Shown: positions 16,879 through 25,758 of the stretch, piece by piece | Layout of the letters: the number at the start of each line of letters is the position of its first letter | How positions within the stretch are numbered: position 1 is the first letter of the stretch | Origin: Curtobacterium sp. MR_MD2014 | Lineage (GTDB): Bacteria > Actinomycetota > Actinomycetes > Actinomycetales > Microbacteriaceae | Direction of reading: 5' to 3' | Length of the DNA: 64,000 nucleotides | NCBI RefSeq assembly: GCF_000772085.1 | Contig: NZ_CP009755.1 | Span: 744,001-808,000 of the forward strand | Translations under genes and position numbers: made by a program | The notes under the pieces: generated by a model | Seen by the model: the letters and a program-made list of their open reading frames with translations, nothing else | Databases searched by the model: none | What the model was told of the DNA's origin: nothing

Positions 16879-18306
16879 ATGACCGACCAGCGGATCGCCG
16901 TCGTCGTCCTCGCCGCCGGGCAGGGCACGCGCATGAAGTCGTCCACCCCGAAGGTGCTGCACCGCCTCGCCGGCCTGCCCCTGCTGGCGCACGTGCTGCG
17001 CACGGCGTCCTCGATCGAGCCGGAGCACGTCGCCGTGGTCGTGCGGCACGAGCGCGAGCGCGTCGCGGCCGAGGTCGCCGAGCGTGCCCCCGGGGCGATC
17101 GTGGTCGACCAGGACGAGGTCCCCGGCACCGGACGCGCCGTCGAGGTCGCGGTGCAGGCGCTCCCGGCGGACTTCGACGGCTCGGTCGTGGTGCTCTCCG
17201 GGGACGTCCCGCTGCTCGACACGGCGTCGCTCCGACGCCTCGTGGACGCGCACGCCGGCAACGCCGTGACCCTGGTCAGTGCGATCGCCCCGGACCCGAC
17301 GGGGCTCGGCCGGGTCGTCCGCGACGCCGCCGGGGCGTTCGTGCGCGTCGTCGAGCACAAGGACGCCACCGAGGCCGAACGGGCCATCACCGAGGCGAAC
17401 GCCGGCATCTACGCGTTCGACGTGACCCACCTGCGTGCGGTGCTGCCCTCGCTCACCACGGCCAACGCGCAGGGCGAGAAGTACGTCACCGACGTCCCGT
17501 CGCTCGTCGCCGCGCGCGGGGGAGCGATCGACGTCGTCACGCTGACCGACCCGTGGCTCGTCGCCGGCATCAACGACCGCGCGCAGCTCGCCGACGCGGC
17601 GCGTGAGCTCAACGCCCGCATCGTCCGTCGGCACCAGCTCGCCGGTGTCACCGTGCAGGACCCGGCGACCACGTGGATCGACGTCGCCGTCACCGTCGAG
17701 GCCGACGCCGAGATCCTCCCCGGCACGCAGCTCGTCGGGGCGACGGCGATCGCCGCCGGCGCGGTGGTGGGACCGGACACCACGCTCCGCGACACCGAGG
17801 TCGGAGCCGGCGCGGTCGTGAACCGTGTCGACGCGACGCTGGCGGTCATCGGCGACGGCGCCACGGTCGGTCCCTTCGCCTACCTGCGACCGGGGACGGT
17901 CCTGGGCGAGCACGGCAAGATCGGCACGTTCGTCGAGACGAAGAACGCGGTGATCGGCCGCGGCAGCAAGGTCCCGCACCTGTCGTACATCGGTGACGCC
18001 GAGGTCGGCGAGGACTCGAACATCGGGGCCAACACGATCACCGCGAACTACGACGGCGTGCACAAGCACCGCACCGAGGTCGGGTCGAACGTCCGCACGG
18101 GCTCGCACAACGTGTTCGTCGCCCCGGTTAGGATTGGTGACGGGGCGTACACCGGCGCGGGTACGACCGTCCGCAAGGACGTACCGGCCGGGTCGCTGGC
18201 GATCAGCTACGCCCCGCAGCGCAACACCGACGGATGGGTCGAGGAACACCGACCCGGTTCGCCGGCGGCCGAGGCGGCTCGGCGCGCGCACGGCGAACAG
18301 ATCTGA
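16879..18306 (+). CDS. glmU: Bifunctional N-acetylglucosamine-1-P uridyltransferase / glucosamine-1-P acetyltransferase
   Basis: 475-residue GlmU, making UDP-GlcNAc for peptidoglycan. The N-terminal uridyltransferase domain (about 1-235) has LAAGQGTRMKSSTPKVLH; the C-terminal left-handed beta-helix (about 260-460) has hexapeptide repeats and the acetyltransferase active-site stretch (ANYDGVHKHRTEVG, then GSHNVFVAPV). Full length. CAGGAT lies 6 nt before the ATG, so translation may be leaderless. prs follows 55 bp downstream, a common actinobacterial pair. Confidence 0.97.
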   Translation: MTDQRIAVVVLAAGQGTRMKSSTPKVLHRLAGLPLLAHVLRTASSIEPEHVAVVVRHERERVAAEVAERAPGAIVVDQDEVPGTGRAVEVAVQALPADFDGSVVVLSGDVPLLDTASLRRLVDAHAGNAVTLVSAIAPDPTGLGRVVRDAAGAFVRVVEHKDATEAERAITEANAGIYAFDVTHLRAVLPSLTTANAQGEKYVTDVPSLVAARGGAIDVVTLTDPWLVAGINDRAQLADAARELNARIVRRHQLAGVTVQDPATTWIDVAVTVEADAEILPGTQLVGATAIAAGAVVGPDTTLRDTEVGAGAVVNRVDATLAVIGDGATVGPFAYLRPGTVLGEHGKIGTFVETKNAVIGRGSKVPHLSYIGDAEVGEDSNIGANTITANYDGVHKHRTEVGSNVRTGSHNVFVAPVRIGDGAYTGAGTTVRKDVPAGSLAISYAPQRNTDGWVEEHRPGSPAAEAARRAHGEQI

Positions 18307-18361
18307 CGGCGGTCGGGTCGATCGAGACGACCCCGAGCGGGTCAGGGAGTGAGCACCGCAC

Positions 18362-19339
18362 TTGTCCGGAATCAAGACCACGGGCCAGAAACGACTCGTC
18401 CTCGTGTCGGGCCGGGCGCACCCGGAACTCTCGGCGCAGATCGCCGACGAGCTCGGAGTCGACCTGGTGCCGACCGATGCCCGGACCTTCGCGAACGGTG
18501 AGCTCTACGCCCGCTTCGACGAGTCGGTCCGCGGTTGCGACGCGTTCGTCATCCAGTCGCACACCGCGCCCATCAACGAGTGGCTCATGGAGCAGCTCAT
18601 CATGGTCGACGCCCTGAAGCGTGCCTCGGCGAAGCGCATCACCGTCGTCGCGCCCTTCTACCCCTACGCGCGCCAGGACAAGAAGGGCCGCGGGCGCGAG
18701 CCGATCTCGGCCCGGCTCGTCGCCGACCTGTTCAAGGCCGCCGGTGCCCACCGCATCATGAGCGTCGACCTGCACGCCGCACAGATCCAGGGCTTCTTCG
18801 ACGGCCCCGTGGACCACCTGTTCGCCATGCCCGTCCTGCTCGAGCGCTTCCAGCAGATCCTCGACCCGAAGACCCTGACCGTGGTGTCGCCCGACATGGG
18901 CCGTGTGCGCGTCGCCGACATCTGGTCCGAGAAGCTCGGTGCTCCGCTGGCGATCATCCACAAGCGGCGCGACCCGCTCGTGCCGAACCAGGTGTCCGTG
19001 CACGAGATCGTCGGTGACGTCTCGGGCCGCGTGTGCCTGCTCGTCGACGACCTCATCGACACCGGCCGCACCATCGCGAAGGCCGCCGAGGCGCTCAAGA
19101 ACGCCGGCGCGACCGGCGTGGTCGTCGCGGCGACCCACGCCGTGTTCTCCGACCCGGCCACCGAGCTGCTGCAGAGCGAGTTCATCGATCGCGTCGTCGT
19201 CACCGACACGCTGCCCCTGCCCGAGGACAAGCGCTGGGACCGCCTCGAGGTCCTGCCGATCGCGCCGCTCATCGCCCGCGCGATCCACGAGGTCTTCGAC
19301 GACGGGTCCGTGACCTCCATGTTCGACGGTGCCGCGTAG
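18362..19339 (+). CDS. prs: Ribose-phosphate pyrophosphokinase
   Basis: 325-residue PRPP synthase, which makes the ribose donor for nucleotides, histidine and tryptophan. It has the family signature beginning MSVDLHAAQIQGFFDGP and the PRPP-binding loop VDDLIDTGRTI, plus RQDKKGRGREPISARL in the catalytic flexible loop. The start is TTG at 18362 with AGGGAG about 11 nt upstream; no ATG or GTG is available in frame near it. It lies downstream of glmU and may be co-transcribed with it. Confidence 0.96.
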   Translation: MSGIKTTGQKRLVLVSGRAHPELSAQIADELGVDLVPTDARTFANGELYARFDESVRGCDAFVIQSHTAPINEWLMEQLIMVDALKRASAKRITVVAPFYPYARQDKKGRGREPISARLVADLFKAAGAHRIMSVDLHAAQIQGFFDGPVDHLFAMPVLLERFQQILDPKTLTVVSPDMGRVRVADIWSEKLGAPLAIIHKRRDPLVPNQVSVHEIVGDVSGRVCLLVDDLIDTGRTIAKAAEALKNAGATGVVVAATHAVFSDPATELLQSEFIDRVVVTDTLPLPEDKRWDRLEVLPIAPLIARAIHEVFDDGSVTSMFDGAA

Positions 19340-19385
19340 GCGGACCGGACGCGTGCCGGGCGTGACCCGGCCGGCGGGCTGAGCC

Positions 19386-20171
19386 GTGCCTCCCGTCCAC
19401 CCGGCACGCGCTGCCCTGGCTGCCCGTCTGCGGGCGACGGGCAGCGTGTTCGCCGAGGACGAGGCCGACCTGCTGCTCGAGGCCGGCGACGGCGATCCGG
19501 TGAAGCTGCGCGGGCTCGTGCAGCGGCGACTCGGCGGTGAGCCGCTCGAGGTCGTGCTCGGCTGGGCCGCGTTCGACGGGCACCGTGTCCGGGTCGTCCC
19601 GGGGGTCTTCGTGCCGCGGACCCGCACCGCCGTCGTCGTCGAGCAGGCCGCGCGACGCCTGCACCGCTACGACCGGGTCGTCGACCTGTGCTGCGGTGTC
19701 GGGGCGATCTCGGTGGCGTTGCTCGGACGGGTCGGCGCACTCGACCTCGTCGCGGCGGACATCGACGCGGACGCCGTCGACGTCGCGGCGGAGAACATCG
19801 GCGACCGGGGGATCGTCGTCCTGGGCGACCTGTTCGCGCCGCTGCCCGAGCGCTTCCGCGGCGTCGTCGACGTCATCGCGGTGAACGCGCCGTACGTGCC
19901 GTCGGACGCGCTGGCCACCATGCCGGCCGAGGCGCGGGAGCACGAGCGGCGCATCGCGCTGGACGGTGGGCCGGACGGGCTCGACGTGCACCGGCGAGTG
20001 GCCGCGGGAGCGGGGGAGTGGCTGCGCCCGGGCGGCGCGGTCGTCATCGAGGTCTCGTCGACGCAGGCGCCGCAGTCCGCTGCGCTGTTCGAGGGCGCCG
20101 GGTTCACCGTGACGGTCGAGTCCGACGAGCAGGTCGAGGGCACGTGCATCGTCGCGGAGTTCCCCGCCTGA
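19386..20171 (+). CDS. HemK/PrmC-like methyltransferase with variant active-site motif
   Basis: 261 residues: a short N-terminal helical part and a Rossmann methyltransferase domain with motif I VVDLCCGVGAISVALL. The PrmC/HemK catalytic motif NPPY is replaced by NAPY (VNAPYVPS), seen in a subgroup usually annotated as putative protein N5-glutamine methyltransferase. The region ALDGGPDGLDVHRRV is as in PrmC. GTG start at 19386. The true PrmC of the organism is probably elsewhere, so the substrate is uncertain. Confidence 0.82.
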   Translation: MPPVHPARAALAARLRATGSVFAEDEADLLLEAGDGDPVKLRGLVQRRLGGEPLEVVLGWAAFDGHRVRVVPGVFVPRTRTAVVVEQAARRLHRYDRVVDLCCGVGAISVALLGRVGALDLVAADIDADAVDVAAENIGDRGIVVLGDLFAPLPERFRGVVDVIAVNAPYVPSDALATMPAEAREHERRIALDGGPDGLDVHRRVAAGAGEWLRPGGAVVIEVSSTQAPQSAALFEGAGFTVTVESDEQVEGTCIVAEFPA

Positions 20172-20187
20172 CACTCGTCCGCCGCGG

Positions 20188-20193
20188 TACCGT
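20188..20193 (+). promoter_or_regulatory. -10 element TACCGT of leaderless GNAT gene
   Basis: TACCGT ends 6 nt before GTG 20200, only 17 bp after the preceding gene's stop. Confidence 0.45.
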
Positions 20194-20199
20194 CGCGGT

Positions 20200-20652
20200 G
20201 TGGAGTACTCGTTCGCACTGCCGACCGCAGCGGAGTTCCGGGCCCTGTACGACGAAACCGGGTGGGGTGCGTGGGACCTCGAACGGTTCCGTCGGGCGCT
20301 GGCCGGCAGCTGGGTGGTGTGCAGCGCACGCGACGAGACGGGGCGTCTGGTCGGCATCGGACGGCTGATCAGCGACGGCGCCCTGCACGCCTTCGTGACC
20401 GAGATGATCGTGGCGGAGGACGCGCGCGGCCGGGGCGTCGGCGGCGAGGTGCTCGCGCGGCTCGTCGACGAGTCGCGCCGTCGTGGGGTCGACGACGTGC
20501 AGCTCTTCGCGGCTCGGGGCCGAGCTGCCTTCTACGAGCAGCGTGGCTTCGCACGCCGGCACGAGGACGGACCGGGCATGGACCTCGTGACGGTCGTCGC
20601 GGCGCCCGGTACCGGCAGCGACGGCATCGGCAGCGGGGTCAGCCGGCGCTGA
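20200..20652 (+). CDS. GNAT family N-acetyltransferase
   Basis: 150-residue acetyltransferase of the GNAT fold. The acetyl-CoA loop is seen in EDARGRGVGGEVLARLV (R-x-x-G-x-G), followed by FYEQRGF, the usual beta-bulge motif. The substrate cannot be told. The GTG start at 20200 is preceded by TACCGT at 6 nt, fitting a leaderless message. Its 3' end overlaps the convergent molybdopterin oxidoreductase gene by 14 bp. Confidence 0.88.
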   Translation: MEYSFALPTAAEFRALYDETGWGAWDLERFRRALAGSWVVCSARDETGRLVGIGRLISDGALHAFVTEMIVAEDARGRGVGGEVLARLVDESRRRGVDDVQLFAARGRAAFYEQRGFARRHEDGPGMDLVTVVAAPGTGSDGIGSGVSRR

Positions 20653-22240
20653 CGTGCACCGTGTGCCACCCGGTCGCGCCGTTCGGCGCCGGCGGCCGCT
20701 CGACGCTCGTCTGCACCTGACCGTCGGCGCTGACCGCCCGGACCCGGATCGTGTGCGAGCCGGCGTCGGGCGTCCAGCGGTACACCCACTGTCGCCAGGT
20801 GTCGGCCGAGACGGAGTCGGCGAGCGTGGCGTCCTGCCACGAGCCGTCGTCGATGCGGACCTGCACGGCCTTCACGCCGGTGTGCGGCTGCCACGCGACG
20901 CCGGCGACCGCGACCTGCTGCCCGGCGGTCACCGAGGCACCGCCGCGAGGGGTGTCGATCCGCGACTCGAGCTTCACCGGCCCGCGCTCCGACCACCCGC
21001 GGGGTGTCCAGTAGCCCTGGGCGTCGGCGAAGCGGGTGACCTCGAGCTCCGTCACCCACTTCGTCGCGGAGACGTAGCCGAACAGCCCGGGGACCACCAT
21101 CCGCACCGGGAACCCGTGCTCGGCCGGCAGCGGTTCGCCGTTCATCCCGATCGCGAGCAACGCAGCCGTGCCCTCGTCCTGCAGCACGTCCAGCGGCGTG
21201 CCCGCGGAGAACCCGTCGATGCTGCGGGACAGCACCATGTCGGCACCGTCCTGGACACCCGCACGAGCGAGCAGCTCACGGATCGGGTAGCCCAGCCACA
21301 GCGCGTTGCCGATCAGGTCGCCGCCGACCTCGTTCGACACGCAGCTGAGCGTGGCCATGTGCTCCTGCAGCGGGAGCGCCAGCAGCTCGTCCCACGTCAG
21401 CTCGACCTCGCGGTCGACGGCGCCGTGGATGCGGAGCGACCAGTCCGCGGGGTCGACGGACGGGACCCGCAGCGCGGTGTCGATCCGGTAGAAGTCGGCG
21501 TTCGGGGTGACGTAGGGCGTGATCCCGTCGACGTCGAGGGACGCGCCCCCGGGAACGGCGGGCGCGGTCGTCGCCGCACGGGGCAGCCGGACCGCCCGCC
21601 GTGCCGCTGCGGCGGCCTGCACCGCCGCGGTGCCGGCTCGCGACGCTCCTCCCACGACGATGGCCGCCACGGCCGTCGTCGTGCTCCACACGAGGAAGGT
21701 GCGCCGCTCGGTCGCCGCGGGGCGGGGCGAGGCCGACGGCACGGCGGTCGCTGCCTCCCACCGGCGGAGGTGGCGCAGGAGCACGCGGAGCACGACGATC
21801 GCGGCTGCGACGCCGAGGACCGTGGGCGCTCCGTCCCACGTGCCGCTGCCCGAGCGGGTGGTGACGGCGACCAGCGCGAGGACCGCACCGGCCGCGAGGA
21901 CGAGCGCGCCGAACGGCGGCCGGGCACGTTCGAGCACACCGGCGCCGGCGCTGACCGCGGCCGTCACCACGGCCATGAGCACGAAGAGGGCGACCTTGTC
22001 CCCGGTGCCGAACAGGCCGACCATCAGGTCCTTCGCCGCCGGGGGAGCGAGGTCGATCACGGCGGAGCCGACGGCCACCAGCGGACTGCCCGCCCCGCCG
22101 AGCAGCAGCGCTCCGAGCTCGGCGACCGCCAGGAACGCGGCGATCGCGATCACGCCGCAGACCGCGGCGAGCAGGGCCGGGCGACGGACCGGGGTCGGGG
22201 TCGGTGCCTGCTCGGTGGTCGGTGCCGCTGACGTGCTCAC
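20639..22240 (-). CDS. Membrane-anchored sulfite-oxidase-family molybdopterin oxidoreductase
   Basis: 533 residues. The N-terminal third has about four or five transmembrane helices, ending with a hydrophobic helix before RRAVRLPRA. The catalytic domain follows (about 230-410), with the molybdenum-ligand cysteine in LSCVSNEVGGDLIGNALWLG, then a dimerisation-like immunoglobulin fold (about 420-530, AGVAWQPHTGVKAVQVR). It probably faces outside the membrane; the substrate is unknown. The start GTG 22240 has TACGCT 6 nt upstream and no ribosome binding site. Similar integral-membrane fusions are common in actinobacteria. Confidence 0.85.
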   Translation of the reverse strand: MSTSAAPTTEQAPTPTPVRRPALLAAVCGVIAIAAFLAVAELGALLLGGAGSPLVAVGSAVIDLAPPAAKDLMVGLFGTGDKVALFVLMAVVTAAVSAGAGVLERARPPFGALVLAAGAVLALVAVTTRSGSGTWDGAPTVLGVAAAIVVLRVLLRHLRRWEAATAVPSASPRPAATERRTFLVWSTTTAVAAIVVGGASRAGTAAVQAAAAARRAVRLPRAATTAPAVPGGASLDVDGITPYVTPNADFYRIDTALRVPSVDPADWSLRIHGAVDREVELTWDELLALPLQEHMATLSCVSNEVGGDLIGNALWLGYPIRELLARAGVQDGADMVLSRSIDGFSAGTPLDVLQDEGTAALLAIGMNGEPLPAEHGFPVRMVVPGLFGYVSATKWVTELEVTRFADAQGYWTPRGWSERGPVKLESRIDTPRGGASVTAGQQVAVAGVAWQPHTGVKAVQVRIDDGSWQDATLADSVSADTWRQWVYRWTPDAGSHTIRVRAVSADGQVQTSVERPPAPNGATGWHTVHVSAG

Positions 22241-22246
22241 CCGTGC

Positions 22247-22252
22247 AGCGTA
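22247..22252 (-). promoter_or_regulatory. -10 element TACGCT of leaderless molybdopterin oxidoreductase gene
   Basis: On the minus strand TACGCT is followed by 6 nt and then the GTG start. Confidence 0.5.
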
Positions 22253-22384
22253 GGTCGGCGCCACCGCGGATGGGCTGACAACAGCACGGCGGTGGACGCC
22301 TCGGTCCCGCTCCGCGCCGGGTTCGTCGGTCGTGCGCCGCTCCGGGACAGCGCCGCCGACCGCGGCCGTGCGAGGATCGGGAGC

Positions 22385-23071
22385 GTGTTGGACCGACCAG
22401 ACCGCGTGCCCAGCGGCCGCCGCGCGCACCGGCCGCGGACGCCGGGGAGCGCTGGCCGCCGGTTCGCGGTCCTGCGGTGGACCCTCGTCGGTGTCTGGAC
22501 CGCGCTCGTCGTCAGCCGCATCGTGGTCGTGGCGGCAGCGCCGCAGACCGACCTGGCGTTCCTCGGCATCGCCGAGCTCGTCGCGATCTCCGTCGGCGTG
22601 GTCGGGCTCGTCGTCGCCGTCGTCCGCGCCCGCGCGATCCGTCGGCGACGCGCGGACGAAGCGCTCGCACTGGCCATCCGTCGCATCGACCCGACGGTCT
22701 GGCTGGTCCCCGCGGCGCCGACACCGGAACTGCGCCAGGACGTGCTGCGGGCCCGCCCCGAGGTCACCCTGGGCGAGCGCGTGACCTGGGCGTTCGGAGC
22801 CACCGAGGCGTCGCTCTGGGAACTCGAGGAGCGCCGGGCGACGCGGCTGCTCGTGATCCGCTGGAGCCGGATGGTGCACGTCGGGGTCGAGGACGTCCCG
22901 GGGGAGCGCGACGCGAGCGCCGTGGCGATGCACTACGTCCGACCGGACGACTCCGCTGCCGTCGCGACGTTCTTCGTCCGCTCGTCGCCCGGGTCCCGAC
23001 GGCTGCTCGGACGGGGACCTCGGCTCGAGCGGCTCGTCGCCGACCTCGCGCGGGAGCGGATCGTGGCCTGA
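22385..23071 (+). CDS. Hypothetical membrane protein, 228 aa
   Basis: Unrecognised protein. A basic N-terminus (about 1-25) is followed by two transmembrane helices (LRWTLVGVWTALVVSRIVVV, about 30-50, and a second about 58-78), then a soluble C-terminal domain rich in Arg and Trp that may sit in the cytoplasm. The start is taken as GTG 22385 because GAGGAT lies 7 nt upstream. It runs divergently from the oxidoreductase and converges on gnd. No function can be inferred. Confidence 0.7.
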   Translation: MLDRPDRVPSGRRAHRPRTPGSAGRRFAVLRWTLVGVWTALVVSRIVVVAAAPQTDLAFLGIAELVAISVGVVGLVVAVVRARAIRRRRADEALALAIRRIDPTVWLVPAAPTPELRQDVLRARPEVTLGERVTWAFGATEASLWELEERRATRLLVIRWSRMVHVGVEDVPGERDASAVAMHYVRPDDSAAVATFFVRSSPGSRRLLGRGPRLERLVADLARERIVA

Positions 23072-23146
23072 CCGCGTCGCCCGTGTCCGGCCCCGGGGCC
23101 GAAGGGATCGACCGACCGGCCGCGGCAGCTGCCCCCTCCGGCCGGG

Positions 23147-23242
23147 CGGCAGCACGCCCCGCCGACCCGGCGGGAGCACGCCCCGCCGACTCTGCGGCAG
23201 CAGGCCCCGCCGACCCGGCGGCAGCAGGCCGCGCCGTCCGAC
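23147..23242. repeat. Four 24-bp tandem repeats
   Basis: Units at 23147-23170, 23171-23194, 23195-23218 and 23219-23242, consensus CGGCAGCASGCCCCGCCGAC plus CCGG, with a few substitutions. They lie in the 192-bp region between two convergent genes. Confidence 0.9.
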
Positions 23243-23255
23243 GGGGCCTGCTGCC
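23220..23255. terminator. 11-bp hairpin between convergent genes
   Basis: Arms 23220-23230 (GGCAGCAGGCC) and 23245-23255 are perfect inverted repeats around a 14-nt loop. The left arm is part of the fourth tandem repeat. It could act as a bidirectional terminator for gnd and the hypothetical gene. Confidence 0.5.
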
Positions 23256-23263
23256 CGCCCGGG

Positions 23264-24736
23264 TCAGTGGGTGGAGGGTTCCTGCTCGACCTCGCGGCGG
23301 CCGTCCTCGGACCACAGCGTGTGGAACGTGCCGTCCTTGTCGACGCGCTGGTAGGTGTGCGCTCCGAAGAAGTCACGCTGCCCCTGGATGAGCGCCGCCG
23401 GCAGTCGATCGGACGCGAGCGAGTCGAAGTACGCCAGCGCGGACGAGAACCCCGGGGCGGGGATGCCGGACGCAGCGGCGATGCCGACGATGCGACGCCA
23501 GGCCGCTTCGCCCTCGGCGACGGCGTCCGCGAAGTACGGGTCGACCAGCAGGCTCTCGAGCGCGGGGTTCTTGTCGTACGCCTCGACGATGCGGTTGAGG
23601 AACTGGGCGCGGATGATGCAGCCACCGCGCCAGATCTTCGCGACCGCGCCGAGGTCGATGTCCCAGTCGTACTCCTTCGCCCCGGCGATGATGAGGTCGA
23701 AGCCCTGCGCGTACGCGACCACCTTCGACGCGTACAGCGCGGCCCGGACGTCGTCCTCGAACGTGTCGGGGACGTCGACCACGTCCGGTCGGTTCGTCAC
23801 GGAGCGCTGGACGGCTGCGCGCTGCGACGGCTTCGAGGACACCGCGCGGGCGAAGACAGCCTCACCGATGCCGGAGACGGGGATGCCGAGCCCGACCGCG
23901 TTCTGCACCGTCCACACACCCGTGCCCTTGGACCCGGCCTCGTCACGGATGACGTCGACGAGCGGCTTCCCGGAGTCGGCGTCCTGCTGCTTGAGGACCT
24001 CGCCGGTGATCTCGATCAGGTAGGACTCGAGGTCGCCCTCGTTCCACTTCTCGTAGATCTGGACGAGTTCGTCGACCGAGTGTCCGCCGGCACGACGGAG
24101 CAGGTCGTAGGACTCGGCGATCAACTGCATGTCCGCGTACTCGATGCCGTTGTGGACCATCTTGACGAAGTGACCGGCGCCGTCGGTACCGATGTGCGTC
24201 ACGCACGGCTCGCCCTCGGCCACCGCGGCGATCGACTTCAGGATCGGGCCGAGGGTCTCCCACGCCTCGTCCGAGCCGCCGGGCATGATCGACGGGCCCT
24301 TCAGCGCGCCCTCCTCGCCACCCGAGATGCCGGTGCCGACGAAGTTCAGGCCCTGCTCACGCAGGTCGTGCTCGCGGCGGATGGTGTCGTGGAAGTTGGC
24401 GTTGCCGCCGTCGACGATGATGTCGCCTTCCTCGAAACGGTCGGCGAGCTGCTCGATGACGGCGTCGGTGCCCTTGCCCGCCTGCACCATGATGATCGCG
24501 GTGCGCGGCTTCGACAGCGACGCGACGAAGCCGTCGATGTCCTCGGACGCGATGAACCCCATGTCGCCGTGCTCGTCCAGCAACTCCTGGGTGCGCGCGT
24601 AGGTGCGGTTGTACACCGCGACCGTGTTGCCCTCGCGCGAGGCGAGGTTGCGGGCCAGGTTCGACCCCATCACCGCCAGACCGACGACACCGATGTTCGC
24701 CGTGCCGCCGTCGTCGTGCTGTTCGTTGTCCGCCAC
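23264..24736 (-). CDS. gnd: 6-phosphogluconate dehydrogenase, NADP-dependent, decarboxylating
   Basis: 490-residue enzyme of the oxidative pentose phosphate pathway converting 6-phosphogluconate to ribulose-5-phosphate. Seen: NADP motif IGVVGLAVMGSNLARNLA, the substrate signature GISGGEEGALKGPSIMPGG, and KWNEGDLESYLIEIT, with a normal C-terminal helical domain ending GTFHTLWSEDGR. GTG start at 24736 with AAGGAG upstream. It diverges from gluconokinase, which makes its substrate, so the pair forms a gluconate-use unit. Confidence 0.98.
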   Translation of the reverse strand: MADNEQHDDGGTANIGVVGLAVMGSNLARNLASREGNTVAVYNRTYARTQELLDEHGDMGFIASEDIDGFVASLSKPRTAIIMVQAGKGTDAVIEQLADRFEEGDIIVDGGNANFHDTIRREHDLREQGLNFVGTGISGGEEGALKGPSIMPGGSDEAWETLGPILKSIAAVAEGEPCVTHIGTDGAGHFVKMVHNGIEYADMQLIAESYDLLRRAGGHSVDELVQIYEKWNEGDLESYLIEITGEVLKQQDADSGKPLVDVIRDEAGSKGTGVWTVQNAVGLGIPVSGIGEAVFARAVSSKPSQRAAVQRSVTNRPDVVDVPDTFEDDVRAALYASKVVAYAQGFDLIIAGAKEYDWDIDLGAVAKIWRGGCIIRAQFLNRIVEAYDKNPALESLLVDPYFADAVAEGEAAWRRIVGIAAASGIPAPGFSSALAYFDSLASDRLPAALIQGQRDFFGAHTYQRVDKDGTFHTLWSEDGRREVEQEPSTH

Positions 24737-24837
24737 CTGAGTCTCCTTCGTCCTGACGTGTCGCGGCCCACGGTACGACCGACACCTGGGGTCGGCACGG
24801 GGATCCGGTCAACTGGGGACGGGAAGCGGACGACCCG

Positions 24838-24843
24838 TACTGT
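24838..24843 (+). promoter_or_regulatory. -10 element TACTGT before gluconokinase
   Basis: TACTGT ends 6 nt before ATG 24850. The 6-nt gap is GGAGGG, so it is either a leaderless message or a very short leader with a ribosome binding site. Confidence 0.45.
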
Positions 24844-24849
24844 GGAGGG

Positions 24850-25389
24850 ATGACCGACCACGACGTCCTCCCGCCCGTGCTCGTGATGGGTGTCTCCGGC
24901 TCGGGCAAGTCCACGATCGGTCAGGCGCTGGCCGACGCGCTCGCCGAGCAGGGCCAGCCGAGCACGTTCGTCGACGCCGACGACCTCCACCCGGGCGCCA
25001 ACAAGGAGAAGATGCGGCAGGGTACGCCGCTGACCGACGAGGACCGATGGCCGTGGCTGGACGCCTGCGCGGCACGGATCGCCGAGGTGCAGGCGTCGGG
25101 GCACCGGTGCGTGATGGCGAACTCCGCGCTGAAGCGCGCCTACCGCGACCGGCTGCGCAGCGCGGCACCCGACCTGGTGATCGCCTTCCTCGACGGCTCG
25201 CACGACCTCATCGCCGAGCGCCAGGCGCACCGCCACCACGAGTACATGCCGTCGTCGCTGCTCGACTCGCAGTTCGCGACCCTCGAGCGGCCCCAGCCCG
25301 ACGAGACCGTCGTCGCGGTGTCCATCGAGGGGTCGGTCGACGACACCGTGGCGACGATCACGTCGGCGCTGGCGGTCACTTCCGGCTGA
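24850..25389 (+). CDS. gntK: Gluconokinase
   Basis: 179-residue P-loop kinase phosphorylating gluconate to 6-phosphogluconate. Walker A is GVSGSGKST near residues 14-22; FVDADDLHPGANKEKMRQG and PLTDEDRWPWL are family hallmarks, and the C-terminal HEYMPSSLLDSQFATLE is typical. Full length. It is divergent from gnd across a 113-bp shared region. Its 3' end overlaps the convergent SHOCT gene by 14 bp. Confidence 0.96.
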   Translation: MTDHDVLPPVLVMGVSGSGKSTIGQALADALAEQGQPSTFVDADDLHPGANKEKMRQGTPLTDEDRWPWLDACAARIAEVQASGHRCVMANSALKRAYRDRLRSAAPDLVIAFLDGSHDLIAERQAHRHHEYMPSSLLDSQFATLERPQPDETVVAVSIEGSVDDTVATITSALAVTSG

Positions 25390-25621
25390 GCTCCGCGAGC
25401 CGCGAGCGGTACTCGTCCGCGTCGATGTCACCCCGGACGAACCGGTCGGCGAGGACGGCCCGGGCATCGGACCGCGCCCGCCAGCCGCCGCGGCGCAGGA
25501 CGCCGAACACGACGGCGGTGGCCAGGAGCACCAGCAGGAAGAACGCCGGGAACAGGAAGAAGGGCGGCCCGCCGTGCCCGAGGGGGCCGACGGCGGCGAA
25601 GGTGGTGAGAGCGGTGTGCAC
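25376..25621 (-). CDS. SHOCT-domain small membrane protein, 81 aa
   Basis: One transmembrane helix (FFLFPAFFLLVLLATAVVFG, about 21-40) followed by a C-terminal SHOCT domain (about 55-81, ADRFVRGDIDADEYRSRLAEL). SHOCT domains are short oligomerisation or recruitment modules of unknown partner. AGGAGG lies just before GTG 25621. It diverges from a two-component system across a region holding a perfect 10+10 palindrome, which suggests control by that system; small SHOCT membrane proteins often sit beside such regulators. Confidence 0.85.
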   Translation of the reverse strand: MHTALTTFAAVGPLGHGGPPFFLFPAFFLLVLLATAVVFGVLRRGGWRARSDARAVLADRFVRGDIDADEYRSRLAELSRK

Positions 25622-25758
25622 GGTTGCCTCCTGGGCGGATCGTGTCGCCCGGTCGGGCGACGTTCCCAGCATCCGGTCCGGAGGCTCGTCCCGCGTCCGC
25701 CACGGAGGCCGACTCCCGCCTGCTCCCGCAGCCGTACGACCGGTCCTCCTGCACCGCC

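Noticed and set aside
23100..23260. Coding reading of the 24-bp repeats as an Ala/Pro/Arg repeat protein
   Set aside because: The frame runs on from a different frame of the upstream gene and has no own start; convergent gene ends flank it, so it is better seen as intergenic.
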